Counted from the first letter of the stretch, positions 15,545 through 32,299 are shown. The stretch is DNA of 64,000 nt from Megachile rotundata (GCF_050947335.1 NC_134993.1:4898001-4962000), one strand, 5' to 3'. Made by a program: numbers and translations. The notes: a model not told the origin generated them from the letters alone.

Positions 15545-16840
15545 CAATCACAATCACACAATCACAATATCACAATCGCAATCACACAATCACAATCACA
15601 CAATCACACAATCACACAATCACGATCACACTATCACGATCACACAATCACGATCACACAATCACGATCACACAATCACGATCACACAATCACGATCACA
15701 CAATCACGATCACACAATCACGATCACACAATCACGATCACACAATCACGATCACACAATCACCATCAAACAATCACCATCACACAATCACCATCACACA
15801 ATCACCATCACACAATCACAATCACACAATCAAGGTCACACAATGACGATCACACAATCACCATCACACAATCACGACCACTCAATCACGATCACACAAT
15901 CACGATCACACAATCACGATCACACAATCACGTTCACACAATCACAAACACAGAGTCGCGATCACACGATCACGATCACACAACCACGATCACACAGTCA
16001 CGATCACACAATCAGAGTCACACAATCACAATCACACAACCACAATCACACAATCACACAGTCACAATCCCACTATCACGACCACACAGTCACGATCACA
16101 CAATCACAATCATACAATCACAATCACACAATCACATTAACACAATCAGACAATCACACAGTCACACAATCACGATCACACAATCACGATCACACAATCA
16201 CGATCACACAATCACGATCACACAATCACGATCACACAATCACAATCACACAATCACAATCACACAATCAAAATCACACAATCACAATCACACAATCAAG
16301 GTCACACAATGACGATCACACAATCACCATCACACAATCTCGACCACACAATCACGATCACACAATCACGATCACACAATCACGTTCACACAATCACAAA
16401 CACACAGTCGCGATCACTCGATCACGATCACACAATCACGATCACACAATCACGATCACTCAATCACAATCACACAATCACAAACACACAGTCGCGATCA
16501 CACGATCACGATCAGACGATCACGATCACACGATCACGATCACACAATCACAATCACACAATCAAGGTCACACAATGACGATCACACCATCACCATCACA
16601 CAATCACGACCACACAATCACGATCACACAATCACGATCACACAATCACGTTCACACAATCACAAACACACAGTCGCGATCACTCGATCACGATCACACA
16701 ATCACGATCACACAGTCACTATCACACAATCACAATCACACAATCACAATATCACAATCGCAATCACACAATCACAATAACACAATCAGACAATCACACA
16801 ATCACACAATCACGATCACACAATCATGATCACACAATCA
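15545..16840 (+). repeat. 2,014-bp-spaced repeat, left member
   Basis: The segment around CACAATATCACAATCGC (15,561) recurs at exactly +2,014 bp, and two overlapping forward frames inside it translate to identical peptides in both members. Just upstream, the number of G-type units before the CCATC run differs by one (14 bp). The match ends near 16,845. 2,014 is not a multiple of 14, because the segment contains 8-mer and 6-mer bursts. Confidence 0.85.
15951..16150 (+). repeat. E module copy 1
   Basis: The 200-bp E module runs from CAGAGTCGCG through ACAACCACGATC, AATCAGAGTC, TCCCACTATC, CATACAATC to CATTAACACAATCAGA. Copies of the same 200-bp length lie at 17965, 19141, 21862, 23222, 24090, 25014, 26372, 28864, 38473, 38925, 40729, 43450, 45697, 47811 and 48693. 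Confidence 0.85.
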
Positions 16841-17558
16841 CGATCACACAATCACGATCACACAATCACCATCACACAATCACAATCACACAATCAAGGT
16901 CACACAATGACGATCACACAATCACCATCACACAATCACGATCACACAATCACGATCACACAATCACGATCACACAATCACGATCACACAATCACAAACA
17001 CACAGTCGCGATCACACGATCACGATCACACAATCACGATCACACAGTCACGATCACACAATCACAACCACACCATCACGATCACACAATCACCATCACA
17101 CAATCACGATCACACAATCACGATCACACAATCACGATCACACAATCACGATCACACAATCACGATCACACAATCACGTTCACACAATCACAAACACACA
17201 GTCGCGATCACTCGATCACGATCACACAATCACGATCACACAGTCACTATCACACAATCACAATCACACAATCACAATATCACAATCGCAATCACACAAT
17301 CACAATAACACAATCAGACAATCACACAATCACACAATCACGATCACACAATCATGATCACACAATCACGATCACACAATCACAATCACACAATCACGAT
17401 CACACAATCACGATCACACAATCACGATCACACAATCACAATCACACAATCACGATCACACAATCACGATCACACAATCACGATCACACAATCACCATCA
17501 CACAATCACCATCACACAATCACCATCACACAATCACCATCACACAATCACGATCACA

Positions 17559-18854
17559 CAATCACAATCACACAATCACAATATCACAATCGCAATCACA
17601 CAATCACAATCACACAATCACACAATCACACAATCACGATCACACTATCACGATCACACAATCACGATCACACAATCACGATCACACAATCACGATCACA
17701 CAATCACGATCACACAATCACGATCACACAATCACGATCACACAATCACGATCACACAATCACGATCACACAATCACCATCAAACAATCACCATCACACA
17801 ATCACCATCACACAATCACCATCACACAATCACAATCACACAATCAAGGTCACACAATGACGATCACACAATCACCATCACACAATCACGACCACTCAAT
17901 CACGATCACACAATCACGATCACACAATCACGATCACACAATCACGTTCACACAATCACAAACACAGAGTCGCGATCACACGATCACGATCACACAACCA
18001 CGATCACACAGTCACGATCACACAATCAGAGTCACACAATCACAATCACACAACCACAATCACACAATCACACAGTCACAATCCCACTATCACGACCACA
18101 CAGTCACGATCACACAATCACAATCATACAATCACAATCACACAATCACATTAACACAATCAGACAATCACACAGTCACACAATCACGATCACACAATCA
18201 CGATCACACAATCACGATCACACAATCACGATCACACAATCACGATCACACAATCACAATCACACAATCACAATCACACAATCAAAATCACACAATCACA
18301 ATCACACAATCAAGGTCACACAATGACGATCACACAATCACCATCACACAATCTCGACCACACAATCACGATCACACAATCACGATCACACAATCACGTT
18401 CACACAATCACAAACACACAGTCGCGATCACTCGATCACGATCACACAATCACGATCACACAATCACGATCACTCAATCACAATCACACAATCACAAACA
18501 CACAGTCGCGATCACACGATCACGATCAGACGATCACGATCACACGATCACGATCACACAATCACAATCACACAATCAAGGTCACACAATGACGATCACA
18601 CCATCACCATCACACAATCACGACCACACAATCACGATCACACAATCACGATCACACAATCACGTTCACACAATCACAAACACACAGTCGCGATCACTCG
18701 ATCACGATCACACAATCACGATCACACAGTCACTATCACACAATCACAATCACACAATCACAATATCACAATCGCAATCACACAATCACAATAACACAAT
18801 CAGACAATCACACAATCACACAATCACGATCACACAATCATGATCACACAATCA
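17559..18854 (+). repeat. 2,014-bp-spaced repeat, right member
   Basis: Right member of the pair. It diverges just past 18,858, where the sequence passes into ACAACCACACCATC and soon into copy A. About 0.6-0.7 kb of other array sequence separates the two members. Confidence 0.85.
17965..18164 (+). repeat. E module copy 2
   Basis: Exactly 2,014 bp from copy 1, same length and landmarks; I saw no difference where I compared them. Confidence 0.85.
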
Positions 18855-19140
18855 CAACCACACCATCACGATCACACAATCACGATCACACAATCACGTT
18901 CACACAATCACAAACACACAGTCGCGATCACTCGACCACGATCACACAACCACGATCACACAGTCACGATCACACAATCACCATCACACAATCACCATCA
19001 CACAATCACAATCACACAATTAAGGTCACACAATGACGATCACACAATCACCATCACACAATCACGACCACTCAATCACGATCACACAATCACGATCACA
19101 CAATCACGATCACACAATCACGTTCACACAATCACAAACA

Positions 19141-19340
19141 CAGAGTCGCGATCACACGATCACGATCACACAACCACGATCACACAGTCACGATCACACA
19201 ATCAGAGTCACACAATCACAATCACACAACCACAATCACACAATCACACAGTCACAATCCCACTATCACGACCACACAGTCACGATCACACAATCACAAT
19301 CATACAATCACAATCACACAATCACATTAACACAATCAGA
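19141..19340 (+). repeat. E module copy 3, in copy A
   Basis: Same landmarks and 200-bp length; counterpart at 40,729, offset 21,588 bp. Confidence 0.85.
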
Positions 19341-20920
19341 CAATCACACAGTCACACAATCACGATCACACAATCACGATCACACAATCACGATCACACA
19401 ATCACGATCACACAATCACAATCACACAATCACAATCACACAATCAAAATCACACAATCACAATCACACAATCAAGGTCACACAATGACGATCACACAAT
19501 CACCATCACACAATCTCGACCACACAATCACGATCACACAATCACGATCACACAATCACGTTCACACAATCACAAACACACAGTCGCGATCACTCGATCA
19601 CGATCACACAATCACGATCACGCAATCACGATCACTCAATCACAATCACACAATCACAAACACACAGACGCGATCACACGATCACGATCACACGATCACG
19701 ATCTCACAATCACAATCACACAATCGTTATCACACAATCACGATCACACAATCACGATCACACAATCACAATCACACAATCACAATCACACAATCAAGGT
19801 CACACAATGACGATCACACAATCACCATTACGCAATCACGATCACACAATCACAATCACACAATCACGATCACACAATCACGATCACACAATCACGATCA
19901 CACAAACACGATCACACGATCACAATCACACAATCACAAACACACAGTCGCGATCACACGATCACGATCACACGATCACGATCACACGATCGCGATCAGA
20001 CGATCACGATCACACGATCACGATCACACAATCACAATCACACAATCAAGGTCACACAATGACGATCACACCATCACCATCACACAATCACGACCACACA
20101 ATCACGATCACACAATCCCGATCACACAATCACGTTCACACAATCACAAACACACAGTCGCGATCACTCGATCACGATCACACAATCACGATCACACAGT
20201 CACTATCACACAATCACAATCACACAATCACAATATCACAATCGCAATCACACAATCACAATAACACAATCAGACAATCACACAATCACACAATCACGAT
20301 CACACAATCATGATCACACAATCACGATCACACAATCACGATCACACAATCACGATCACACAATCACGATCACACAATCACCATCACACAATCACAATCA
20401 CACAATCAAGGTCACACAATGACGATCACACAATCACCATCACACAATCACGATCACACAATCACGATCACACAATCACGATCACACAATCACAAACACA
20501 CAGTCGCGATCACACGATCACGATCACACAATCACGATCACACAGTCACGATCACACAATCACAACCACACCATCACGATCACACAATCACCATCACACA
20601 ATCACGATCACACAATCACGATCACACAATCACAGTCACACAATCACAATCACACAATCACAATCACAATCACGATCACACAGTCACGAACACACAATCA
20701 CGATCACACAATCACCATCACACAATCACAATCACACAATCAAGGTCACACAATGACGATCACACCATCACCATCACACAATCACGACCACACAATCACG
20801 ATCACACAATCACGATCACACAATCACGTTCACACAATCACAAACACACAGTCGCGATCACTCGATCACGATCACACGATCACGATCACACAATCACAAT
20901 CACACAATCAAGGTCACACA

Positions 20921-21259
20921 ATGACGATCAACAATCACAATCACAATCACGATCACACAGTCATGATCACACCATCACGATCACACGATCACGATCACAC
21001 AATCACAATCACACAATCGTTATCACACAATCACCATCACACAATCACCATCCCACAATCACCATCACATAATCACCATCACACAATCACGATCACACAA
21101 TCACGATCACACAATCACGATCACACAATCACAATCACGCAATCACAATCGCACAATCGCAATCGCACAATCACAATCATACAATCACAATCACACAATC
21201 ACAATCTCACAATCACAATCACACAATCACAATCACACAATCACAATCACACAATCACA
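20921..21259 (+). repeat. S module copy 2, in copy A
   Basis: Same 339-bp distance from marker ATG to the following D module as the copies at 14842, 42509 and 44756. This is part of the segment repeated at +21,588 bp. Confidence 0.85.
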
Positions 21260-21370
21260 CTGTCACAATCCCACAATCACGATCACATAATCACGATCAC
21301 ACAGTCACGATCACACGATCACGATCACACAATAACAATCACACAATCACAATCACACAATCACGAGCAC
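21260..21370 (+). repeat. D module copy 6, in copy A
   Basis: Full landmark order over 111 bp, directly after S module copy 2; counterpart at 42,848. Confidence 0.85.
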
Positions 21371-21861
21371 ACAATCACGATCACACAATCACCATCACAC
21401 AATCACGATCACACAATCACGATCACACAATCACAATCACACAATCACGATCACACAATCACGATCACACAATCACGATCACACAATCACAATCACACAA
21501 TCACGATCACACAATCACGATCACACAATCACGATCACACAATCACCATCACACAATCACCATCACACAATCACCATCACACAATCACCATCACACAATC
21601 ACGATCACACAATCACAATCACACAATCACAATATCACAATCGCAATCACACAATCACAATCACACAATCACACAATCACACAATCACGATCACACTATC
21701 ACGATCACACAATCACGATCACACAATCACGATCACAAAATCACGATCACACAATCGCGATCACACAATCACGATCACACAATCACGATCACACAATCAC
21801 GATCACACAATCACGATCACACAATCACGATCACACAATCACGTTCACACAATCACAAACA

Positions 21862-22061
21862 CAGAGTCGCGATCACACGATCACGATCACACAACCACGA
21901 TCACACAGTCACGATCACACAATCAGAGTCACACAATCACAATCACACAACCACAATCACACAATCACACAGTCACAATCCCACTATCACGACCACACAG
22001 TCACGATCACACAATCACAATCATACAATCACAATCACACAATCACATTAACACAATCAGA
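21862..22061 (+). repeat. E module copy 4, in copy A
   Basis: Same landmarks and length; counterpart at 43,450, offset 21,588 bp. It lies at the right end of the longest constant-offset stretch. Confidence 0.85.
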
Positions 22062-22624
22062 CAATCACACAGTCACACAATCACGATCACACAATCACGA
22101 TCACACAATCACGATCACACAATCACGATCACACAATCACGATCACACAATCACAATCACACAATCACAATCACACAATCAAAATCACACAATCACTATC
22201 ACACAATCAAGGTCACACAATGACGATCACACCATCACCATCACACAATCACGACCACACAATCACGATCACACAATCACGATCACACAATCACGTTCAC
22301 ACAATTACAAACACACAGTCGCGATCACTCGATCACGATCACACAATCACGATCACACAGTCACTATCACAGAATCACAATCACACAATCACAATATCAC
22401 AATCGCAATCACACAATCACAATAACACAATCAGACAATCACACAATCACACAATCACGATCACACAATCATGATCACACAATCACGATCACACAATCAC
22501 GATCACACAATCACCATCACACAATCACAATCACACAATCAAGGTCACACAATGACGATCACACAATCACCATCACACAATCACGATCACACAATCACGA
22601 TCACACAATCACGATCACACAATC

Positions 22625-22631
22625 AAAAAAA
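22625..22631 (+). other. A7 homopolymer, irregular junction
   Basis: AATCAAAAAAACACAGAGTC interrupts the array where related copies (for example 28,255-28,285) have GATCACACAATCACAAACACACAG. It is the longest homopolymer I noticed. It looks like a small deletion plus slippage, or a sequencing or assembly error in an A-rich context. Confidence 0.7.
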
Positions 22632-23221
22632 CACAGAGTCGCGATCACACGATCACGATCACACAATCACGATCACACAGTCACGATCACACAATCACAA
22701 CCACACCATCACGATCACACAATCACCATCACACAATCACGATCACACAATCACGATCACACAATCACGATCACACAATCACAAACACACAGTCGCGATC
22801 ACACGATCACGATCACACGATCCCGATCACACGATCGCGATCACACGATCACGATCACACGATCACGATCACACAATCACAATCACACAATCAAGGTCAC
22901 ACAATGACGATCACACCATCACCATCACACAATCACGACCACACAATCACGATCACACAATCACGATCACACAATCACGTTCACACAATCACAAACACAC
23001 AGTCGCGATCACTCGACCACGATCACACAATCACGATCACACAGTCACGATCACACAATCACCATCACACAATCACCATCACACAATCACAATCACACAA
23101 TCAAGGTCACACAATGACGATCACACAATCACCATCACACAATCACGACCACTCAATCACGATCACACAATCACGATCACACAATCACGATCACACAATC
23201 ACGTTCACACAATCACAAACA

Positions 23222-23421
23222 CAGAGTCGCGATCACACGATCACGATCACACAACCACGATCACACAGTCACGATCACACAATCAGAGTCACACAATCAC
23301 AATCACACAACCACAATCACACAATCACACAGTCACAATCCCACTATCACGACCACACAGTCACGATCACACAATCACAATCATACAATCACAATCACAC
23401 AATCACATTAACACAATCAGA
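23222..23421 (+). repeat. E module copy 5, in copy A
   Basis: Same landmarks and length, followed after three G-type units by D module copy 7. Repeated at 26,372 (+3,150 bp). Confidence 0.85.
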
Positions 23422-23487
23422 CAATCACACAGTCACACAATCACGATCACACAATCACGATCACACAATCACGATCACACAATCACA

Positions 23488-23598
23488 CTGTCACAATCCC
23501 ACAATCACGATCACATAATCACGATCACACAGTCACGATCACACGATCACGATCACACAATAACAATCACACAATCACAATCACACAATCACGAGCAC
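23488..23598 (+). repeat. D module copy 7, in copy A
   Basis: Full landmark order over 111 bp, but here it follows an E module and not S or P: a recombined junction shared with copies 8 and 12. Confidence 0.85.
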
Positions 23599-24089
23599 AC
23601 AATCACGATCACACAATCACCATCACACAATCACGATCACACAATCACGATCACACAATCACAATCACACAATCACGATCACACAATCACGATCACACAA
23701 TCACGATCACACAATCACAATCACACAATCACGATCACACAATCACGATCACACAATCACGATCACACAATCACCATCACACAATCACCATCACACAATC
23801 ACCATCACACAATCACCATCACACAATCACGATCACACAATCACAATCACACAATCACAATATCACAATCGCAATCACACAATCACAATCACACAATCAC
23901 ACAATCACACAATCACGATCACACTATCACGATCACACAATCACGATCACACAATCACGATCACAAAATCACGATCACACAATCGCGATCACACAATCAC
24001 GATCACACAATCACGATCACACAATCACGATCACACAATCACGATCACACAATCACGATCACACAATCACGTTCACACAATCACAAACA

Positions 24090-24289
24090 CAGAGTCGCGA
24101 TCACACGATCACGATCACACAACCACGATCACACAGTCACGATCACACAATCAGAGTCACACAATCACAATCACACAACCACAATCACACAATCACACAG
24201 TCACAATCCCACTATCACGACCACACAGTCACGATCACACAATCACAATCATACAATCACAATCACACAATCACATTAACACAATCAGA
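24090..24289 (+). repeat. E module copy 6, in copy A
   Basis: Same landmarks and length, 2,228 bp after copy 4. Confidence 0.85.
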
Positions 24290-25013
24290 CAATCACACAG
24301 TCACACAATCACGATCACACAATCACGATCACACAATCACGATCACACAATCACGATCACACAATCACGATCACACAATCACAATCACACAATCACAATC
24401 ACACAATCAAAATCACACAATCACTATCACACAATCAAGGTCACACAATGACGATCACACAATCACCATCACACAATCTCGACCACACAATCACGATCAC
24501 ACAATCACGATCACACAATCACGTTCACACAATCACAAACACACAGTCGCGATCACTCGATCACGATCACACAATCACGATCACACAATCACGATCACTC
24601 AATCACAATCACACAATCACAAACACACAGTCGCGATCACACGATCACGATCAGACGATCACGATCACACGATCACGATCACACAATCACAATCACACAA
24701 TCAAGGTCACACAATGACGATCACACCATCACCATCACACAATCACGACCACACAATCACGATCACACAATCACGATCACACAATCACGTTCACACAATT
24801 ACAAACACACAGTCGCGATCACTCGATCACGATCACACAATCACGATCACACAGTCACTATCACACAATCACAATCACACAATCACAATATCACAATCGC
24901 AATCACACAATCACAATAACACAATCAGACAATCACACAATCACACAATCACGATCACACAATCACGATCACACAATCACGATCACACAATCACGTTCAC
25001 ACAATCACAAACA

Positions 25014-25213
25014 CAGAGTCGCGATCACACGATCACGATCACACAACCACGATCACACAGTCACGATCACACAATCAGAGTCACACAATCACAATCACAC
25101 AACCACAATCACACAATCACACAGTCACAATCCCAGTATCACGACCACACAGTCACGATCACACAATCACAATCATACAATCACAATCACACAATCACAT
25201 TAACACAATCAGA
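25014..25213 (+). repeat. E module copy 7, in copy A
   Basis: Same landmarks and length, with TCCCAGTATC replacing TCCCACTATC, a private substitution. Confidence 0.85.
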
Positions 25214-26371
25214 CAATCACACAGTCACACAATCACGATCACACAATCACGATCACACAATCACGATCACACAATCACGATCACACAATCACGATCACAC
25301 AATCACAATCACACAATCACAATCACACAATCAAAATCACACAATTACTATCACACAATCAAGGTCACACAATGACGATCACACCATCACCATCACACAA
25401 TCACGACCACACAATCACGATCACACAATCACGATCACACAATCACGTTCACACAATTACAAACACACAGTCGCGATCACTCGATCACGATCACACAATC
25501 ACGATCACACAGTCACTATCACAGAATCACAATCACACAATCACAATATCACAATCGCAATCACACAATCACAATAACACAATCAGACAATCACACAATC
25601 ACACAATCACGATCACACAATCATGATCACACAATCACGATCACACAATCACGATCACACAATCACCATCACACAATCACAATCACATAATCAAGGTCAC
25701 ACAATGACGATCACACAATCACCATCACACAATCACGATCACACAATCACGATCACACAATCACGATCACACAATCACAAACACACAGTCGCGATCACAC
25801 GATCACGATCACACAATCACGATCACACAGTCACGATCACACAATCACAACCACACCATCACGATCACACAATCACCATCACACAATCACGATCACACAA
25901 TCACGATCACACAATCACGATCACACAATCACAAACACACAGTCGCGATCACACGATCACGATCACACGATCCCGATCACACGATCGCGATCACACGATC
26001 ACGATCACACGATCACGATCACACAATCACAATCACACAATCAAGGTCACACAATGACGATCACACCATCACCATCACACAATCACGACCACACAATCAC
26101 GATCACACAATCACGATCACACAATCACGTTCACACAATCACAAACACACAGTCGCGATCACTCGACCACGATCACACAATCACGATCACACAGTCACGA
26201 TCACACAATCACCATCACACAATCACCATCACACAATCACAATCACACAATCAAGGTCACACAATGACGATCACACAATCACCATCACACAATCACGACC
26301 ACTCAATCACGATCACACAATCACGATCACACAATCACGATCACACAATCACGTTCACACAATCACAAACA

Positions 26372-26571
26372 CAGAGTCGCGATCACACGATCACGATCAC
26401 ACAACCACGATCACACAGTCACGATCACACAATCAGAGTCACACAATCACAATCACACAACCACAATCACACAATCACACAGTCACAATCCCACTATCAC
26501 GACCACACAGTCACGATCACACAATCACAATCATACAATCACAATCACACAATCACATTAACACAATCAGA
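26372..26571 (+). repeat. E module copy 8, in copy A
   Basis: Same landmarks and length, followed by D module copy 8; counterpart in copy B at 47,811. Confidence 0.85.
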
Positions 26572-26637
26572 CAATCACACAGTCACACAATCACGATCAC
26601 ACAATCACGATCACACAATCACGATCACACAATCACA

Positions 26638-26748
26638 CTGTCACAATCCCACAATCACGATCACATAATCACGATCACACAGTCACGATCACACGATCAC
26701 GATCACACAATAACAATCACACAATCACAATCACACAATCACGAGCAC
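26638..26748 (+). repeat. D module copy 8, in copy A
   Basis: Full landmark order over 111 bp after an E module, 3,150 bp from copy 7. Confidence 0.85.
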
Positions 26749-27239
26749 ACAATCACGATCACACAATCACCATCACACAATCACGATCACACAATCACGA
26801 TCACACAATCACAATCACACAATCACGATCACACAATCACGATCACACAATCACGATCACACAATCACAATCACACAATCACGATCACACAATCACGATC
26901 ACACAATCACGATCACACAATCACCATCACACAATCACCATCACACAATCACCATCACACAATCACCATCACACAATCACGATCACACAATCACAATCAC
27001 ACAATCACAATATCACAATCGCAATCACACAATCACAATCACACAATCACACAATCACACAATCACGATCACACTATCACGATCACACAATCACGATCAC
27101 ACAATCACGATCACAAAATCACGATCACACAATCGCGATCACACAATCACGATCACACAATCACGATCACACAATCACGATCACACAATCACGATCACAC
27201 AATCACGATCACACAATCACGTTCACACAATCACAAACA

Positions 27240-27425
27240 CAGAGTCGCGATCACACGATCACGATCACACAACCACGATCACACAATCAGAGTCACACAA
27301 TCACAATCACACAACCACAATCACACAATCACACAGTCACAATCCCACTATCACGACCACACAGTCACGATCACACAATCACAATCATACAATCACAATC
27401 ACACAATCACATTAACACAATCAGA
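27240..27425 (+). repeat. E module copy 9, 14 bp shorter
   Basis: One unit (the AGTCACGATC unit before AATCAGAGTC) is missing, so the module is 186 bp. The copy-B counterpart at 48,693 keeps it. This single-unit loss explains part of the offset change along the A/B pair. Confidence 0.85.
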
Positions 27426-28863
27426 CAATCACACAGTCACACAATCACGATCACACAATCACGATCACACAATCACGATCACACAATCACGATCACACAA
27501 TCACGATCACACAATCACAATCACACAATCACAATCACACAATCAAAATCACACAATCACTATCACACAATCAAGGTCACACAATGACGATCACACAATC
27601 ACCATCACACAATCTCGACCACACAATCACGATCACACAATCACGATCACACAATCACGTTCACACAATCACAAACACACAGTCGCGATCACTCGATCAC
27701 GATCACACAATCACGATCACACAATCACGATCACTCAATCACAATCACACAATCACAAACACACAGTCGCGATCACACGATCACGATCAGACGATCACGA
27801 TCACACGATCACGATCACACAATCACAATCACACAATCAAGGTCACACAATGACGATCACACCATCACCATCACACAATCACGACCACACAATCACGATC
27901 ACACAATCACGATCACACAATCACGTTCACACAATTACAAACACACAGTCGCGATCACTCGATCACGATCACACAATCACGATCACACAGTCACTATCAC
28001 ACAATCACAATCACACAATCACAATATCACAATCGCAATCACACAATCACAATAACACAATCAGACAATCACACAATCACACAATCACGATCACACAATC
28101 ATGATCACACAATCACGATCACACAATCACGATCACACAATCACCATCACACAATCACAATCACACAATCAAGGTCACACAATGACGATCACACAATCAC
28201 CATCACACAATCACGATCACACAATCACGATCACACAATCACGATCACACAATCACGATCACACAATCACAAACACACAGTCGCGATCACACGATCACGA
28301 TCACACAATCACGATCACACAGTCACGATCACACAATCACAACCACACCATCACGATCACACAATCACCATCACACAATCACGATCACACAATCACGATC
28401 ACACAATCACGATCACACAATCACAAACACACAGTCGCGTTCACACGATCACGATCACACGATCCCGATCACACGATCGCGATCACACGATCACGATCAC
28501 ACGATCACGATCACACAATCACAATCACACAATCAAGGTCACACAATGACGATCACACCATCACCATCACACAATCACGACCACACAATCACGATCACAC
28601 AATCACGATCACACAATCACGTTCACACAATCACAAACACACAGTCGCGATCACTCGACCACGATCACACAATCACGATCACACAGTCACGATCACACAA
28701 TCACCATCACACAATCACCATCACACAATCACAATCACACAATCAAGGTCACACAATGACGATCACACAATCACCATCACACAATCACGACCACTCAATC
28801 ACGATCACACAATCACGATCACACAATCACGATCACACAATCACGTTCACACAATCACAAACA

Positions 28864-29063
28864 CAGAGTCGCGATCACACGATCACGATCACACAACCAC
28901 CATCACACAGTCACGATCACACAATCAGAGTCACACAATCACAATCACACAACCACAATCACACAATCACACAGTCACAATCCCACTATCACGACCACAC
29001 AGTCACGATCACACAATCACAATCATACAATCACAATCACACAATCACATTAACACAATCAGA
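28864..29063 (+). repeat. E module copy 10, in copy A
   Basis: Full 200 bp with ACAACCACCATC in place of ACAACCACGATC. Its copy-B counterpart at 50,329 has lost 84 bp. Confidence 0.85.
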
Positions 29064-30442
29064 CAATCACACAGTCACACAATCACGATCACACAATCAC
29101 GATCACACAATCACGATCACACAATCACGATCACACAATCACGATCACACAATCACAATCACACAATCACAATCACACAATCAAAATCACACAATCACAA
29201 TCACACAATCAAGGTCACACAATGACGATCACACAATCACCATCACACAATCTCGACCACACAATCACGATCACACAATCACGATCACACAATCACGTTC
29301 ACACAATCACAAACACACAGTCGCGATCACTCGATCACGATCACACGATCACGATCACACAATCACGATCACTCAATCACAATCACACAATCACAAACAC
29401 ACAGCCGCGATCACACGATCACGATCACACGATCACGATCTCACAATCACAATCACACAATCGTTATCACACAATCACGATCACACAATCACGATCACAC
29501 AATCACAATCACACAATCACAATCACACAATCAAGGTCACACAATGACGATCACACCATCACCATCACACAATCACGACCACACAATCACGATCACACAA
29601 TCACGATCACACAATCACGTTCACACAATCACAAACACACAGTCGCGATCACTCGATCACGATCACACAATCACGATCACACAGTCACTATCACACAATC
29701 ACAATCACACAATCACAATATCACAATCGCAATCACACGATCACAATAACACAATCAGACAATCACACAATCACACAATCACGATCACACAATCATGATC
29801 ACACAATCACGATCACACAATCGCGATCACACAATCACGATCACACAATCACGATCACACAATCACCATCACACAATCACAATCACACAATCAAGGTCAC
29901 ACAATGACGATCACACAATCACCATCACACAATCACGATCACACAATCACGATCACACAATCACGATCACACAATCACAAACACACAGTCGCGATCACAC
30001 GATCACGATCACACAATCACGATCACACAGTCACGATCACACAATCACAACCACACCATCACGATCACACAATCACCATCACACAATCACGATCACACAA
30101 TCACGATCACACAATCACGATCACACAATCACGATCACACAATCACCGTCACACAATCACAATCACACAATCACAATCACAATCACGATCACACAGTCAC
30201 GATCACACCATCACGATCACACGATCACCATCACACAATCACGATCACACAATCACAATCACACGATCACGATCACACAATCACAATCACACAATCAAGG
30301 TCACACAATGGCGATCACACCATCACCATCACACAATCACGACCACACAATCACGATCACACAATCACGATCACACAATCACGTTCACACAATCACAAAC
30401 ACACAGTCGCGATCACTCGACCACGATCACACAATCACGATC

Positions 30443-30938
30443 ACACAATCACAATCACAATCACGATCACACAGTCATGATCACACCATCACGATCACAC
30501 GATCACGATCACACAATCACAATCACACAATCGTTATCACACAATCACGATCACACAATCACCATCCCACAATCACCATCACAAAATCACGATCACACAA
30601 TCACGATCACACAATCACGATCACACAATCACAATCACGCAATCACAATCGCACAATCGCAATCACACAATCACAATCATACAATCACAATCACACAATC
30701 ACAATCTCACAATAACAATCACACAATCACAATCACACAATCACAATCACACAATCACAATCACACAATCACAATTACACAATCACAATCACACAATCAC
30801 AATCCCACAATCGCAATCCCACAATCACAATCCCACAATCACAATCCCACAATCACAATCCCACAATCACAATCCCACAATCACAATCCCACAATCACAA
30901 TCCCACAATCACACAATCACACAGTCACAATCCCACAA
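30443..30938 (+). repeat. P module copy 4 (8 CCCAC units), in copy A
   Basis: It lacks the AAGGTCA marker directly in front and instead follows a V module through CGACCACGATC. A diagnostic CACAATAAC variant follows the CTCAC unit and is shared only with the copy at 51,980, its counterpart in copy B. Eight CCCAC units, one with a TCGCAATCCC variant. Confidence 0.85.
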
Positions 30939-32299
30939 TCACGATCACACAATCACGATCACACAATCACGATCACACAATCACAAACACACAGTCGCGA
31001 TCACACGATCACGATCACACAATCACGATCACACAGTCACGATCACACAATCACAATCACACAATCACGATCACACAATCACCATCACACAATCACGATC
31101 ACACAATCACGATCACACAATCACGATCACACAATCACGATCACACAATCACGATCACACAATCACAGTCACACAATCACAATCACTCAATCACAATCAC
31201 AATCACGATCACACAGTCACGATCACACCATCACGATCACACGATCACCATCACACAATCACGATCACACAATCACAATCACACAATCGTTATCACACAA
31301 TCACGATCACACAATCACGATCACACAATCACAATCACACAATCACAATCACACAATCAAGGTCACACAATGACGATCACACCATCACCATCACACAATC
31401 ACGACCACACAATCACGATCACACAATCACGATCACACAATCACGTTCACACAATCACAAACACACAGTCGCGATCACTCGATCACGATCACACAATCAC
31501 GATCACACAGTCACTATCACACAATCGCAATCACACAGTCACAATATCACAATCGCAATCACACAATCACAATAACACAATCAGACAATCACACAATCAC
31601 ACAATCACGATCACACAATCATGATCACACAATCACGATCACACAATCACGATCACACAATCACGATCACACAATCACCATCACACAATCACAATCACAC
31701 AATCAAGGTCACACAATGACGATCACACAATCACCATCACACAATCACGATCACACAATCACGATCACACAATCACGATCACACAATCACAAACACACAG
31801 TCGCGATCACACGATCACGATCACACAATCACGATCACACAGTCACGATCACACAATCACAACCACACCATCACGATCACACAATCACCATCACACAATC
31901 ACGATCACACAATCACGATCACACAATCACGATCACACAATCACGATCACACAATCACCGTCACACAATCACAATCACACAATCACAATCACAATCACGA
32001 TCACACAGTCACGATCACACCATCACGATCACACGATCACCATCACACAATCACGATCACACAATCACAATCACACAATCACGATCACACAATCACGATC
32101 ACACAATCACGATCACACAAACACGATCACACGATCACAATCACACAATCACAAACACACAGTCGCGATCACACGATCACGATCACACGATCCCGATCAC
32201 ACGATCGCGATCACACGATCACGATCACACGATCACGATCACACAATCACAATCACACAATCAAGGTCACACAATGGCGATCACACCATCACCATCACA

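Larger units (their letters stand above)
22904..24960 (+). repeat. 3.1-kb-spaced repeat in copy A, left member
   Basis: V, E, D, G-type run, CCATC run, 8-mer burst, E and V modules follow in the same order as from 26,054. The offset is 3,150 bp at the start and 3,136 bp at 24,448/27,584, the 14-bp step being the unit lost at about 27,280. Part of it recurs again at 28,546. Confidence 0.75.
26054..28095 (+). repeat. 3.1-kb-spaced repeat in copy A, right member
   Basis: Same module order as from 22,904, one 14-bp unit shorter. The copy-B relative runs from 47,493, where a CACATAATC change at about 47,757 introduces a TAA. Confidence 0.75.

Noticed and set aside
22615..22640. A7 run as a poly(A) tail of a retroposed element
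   Set aside because: Only seven A, with ordinary array sequence directly on both sides and no inserted foreign sequence or target-site duplication.
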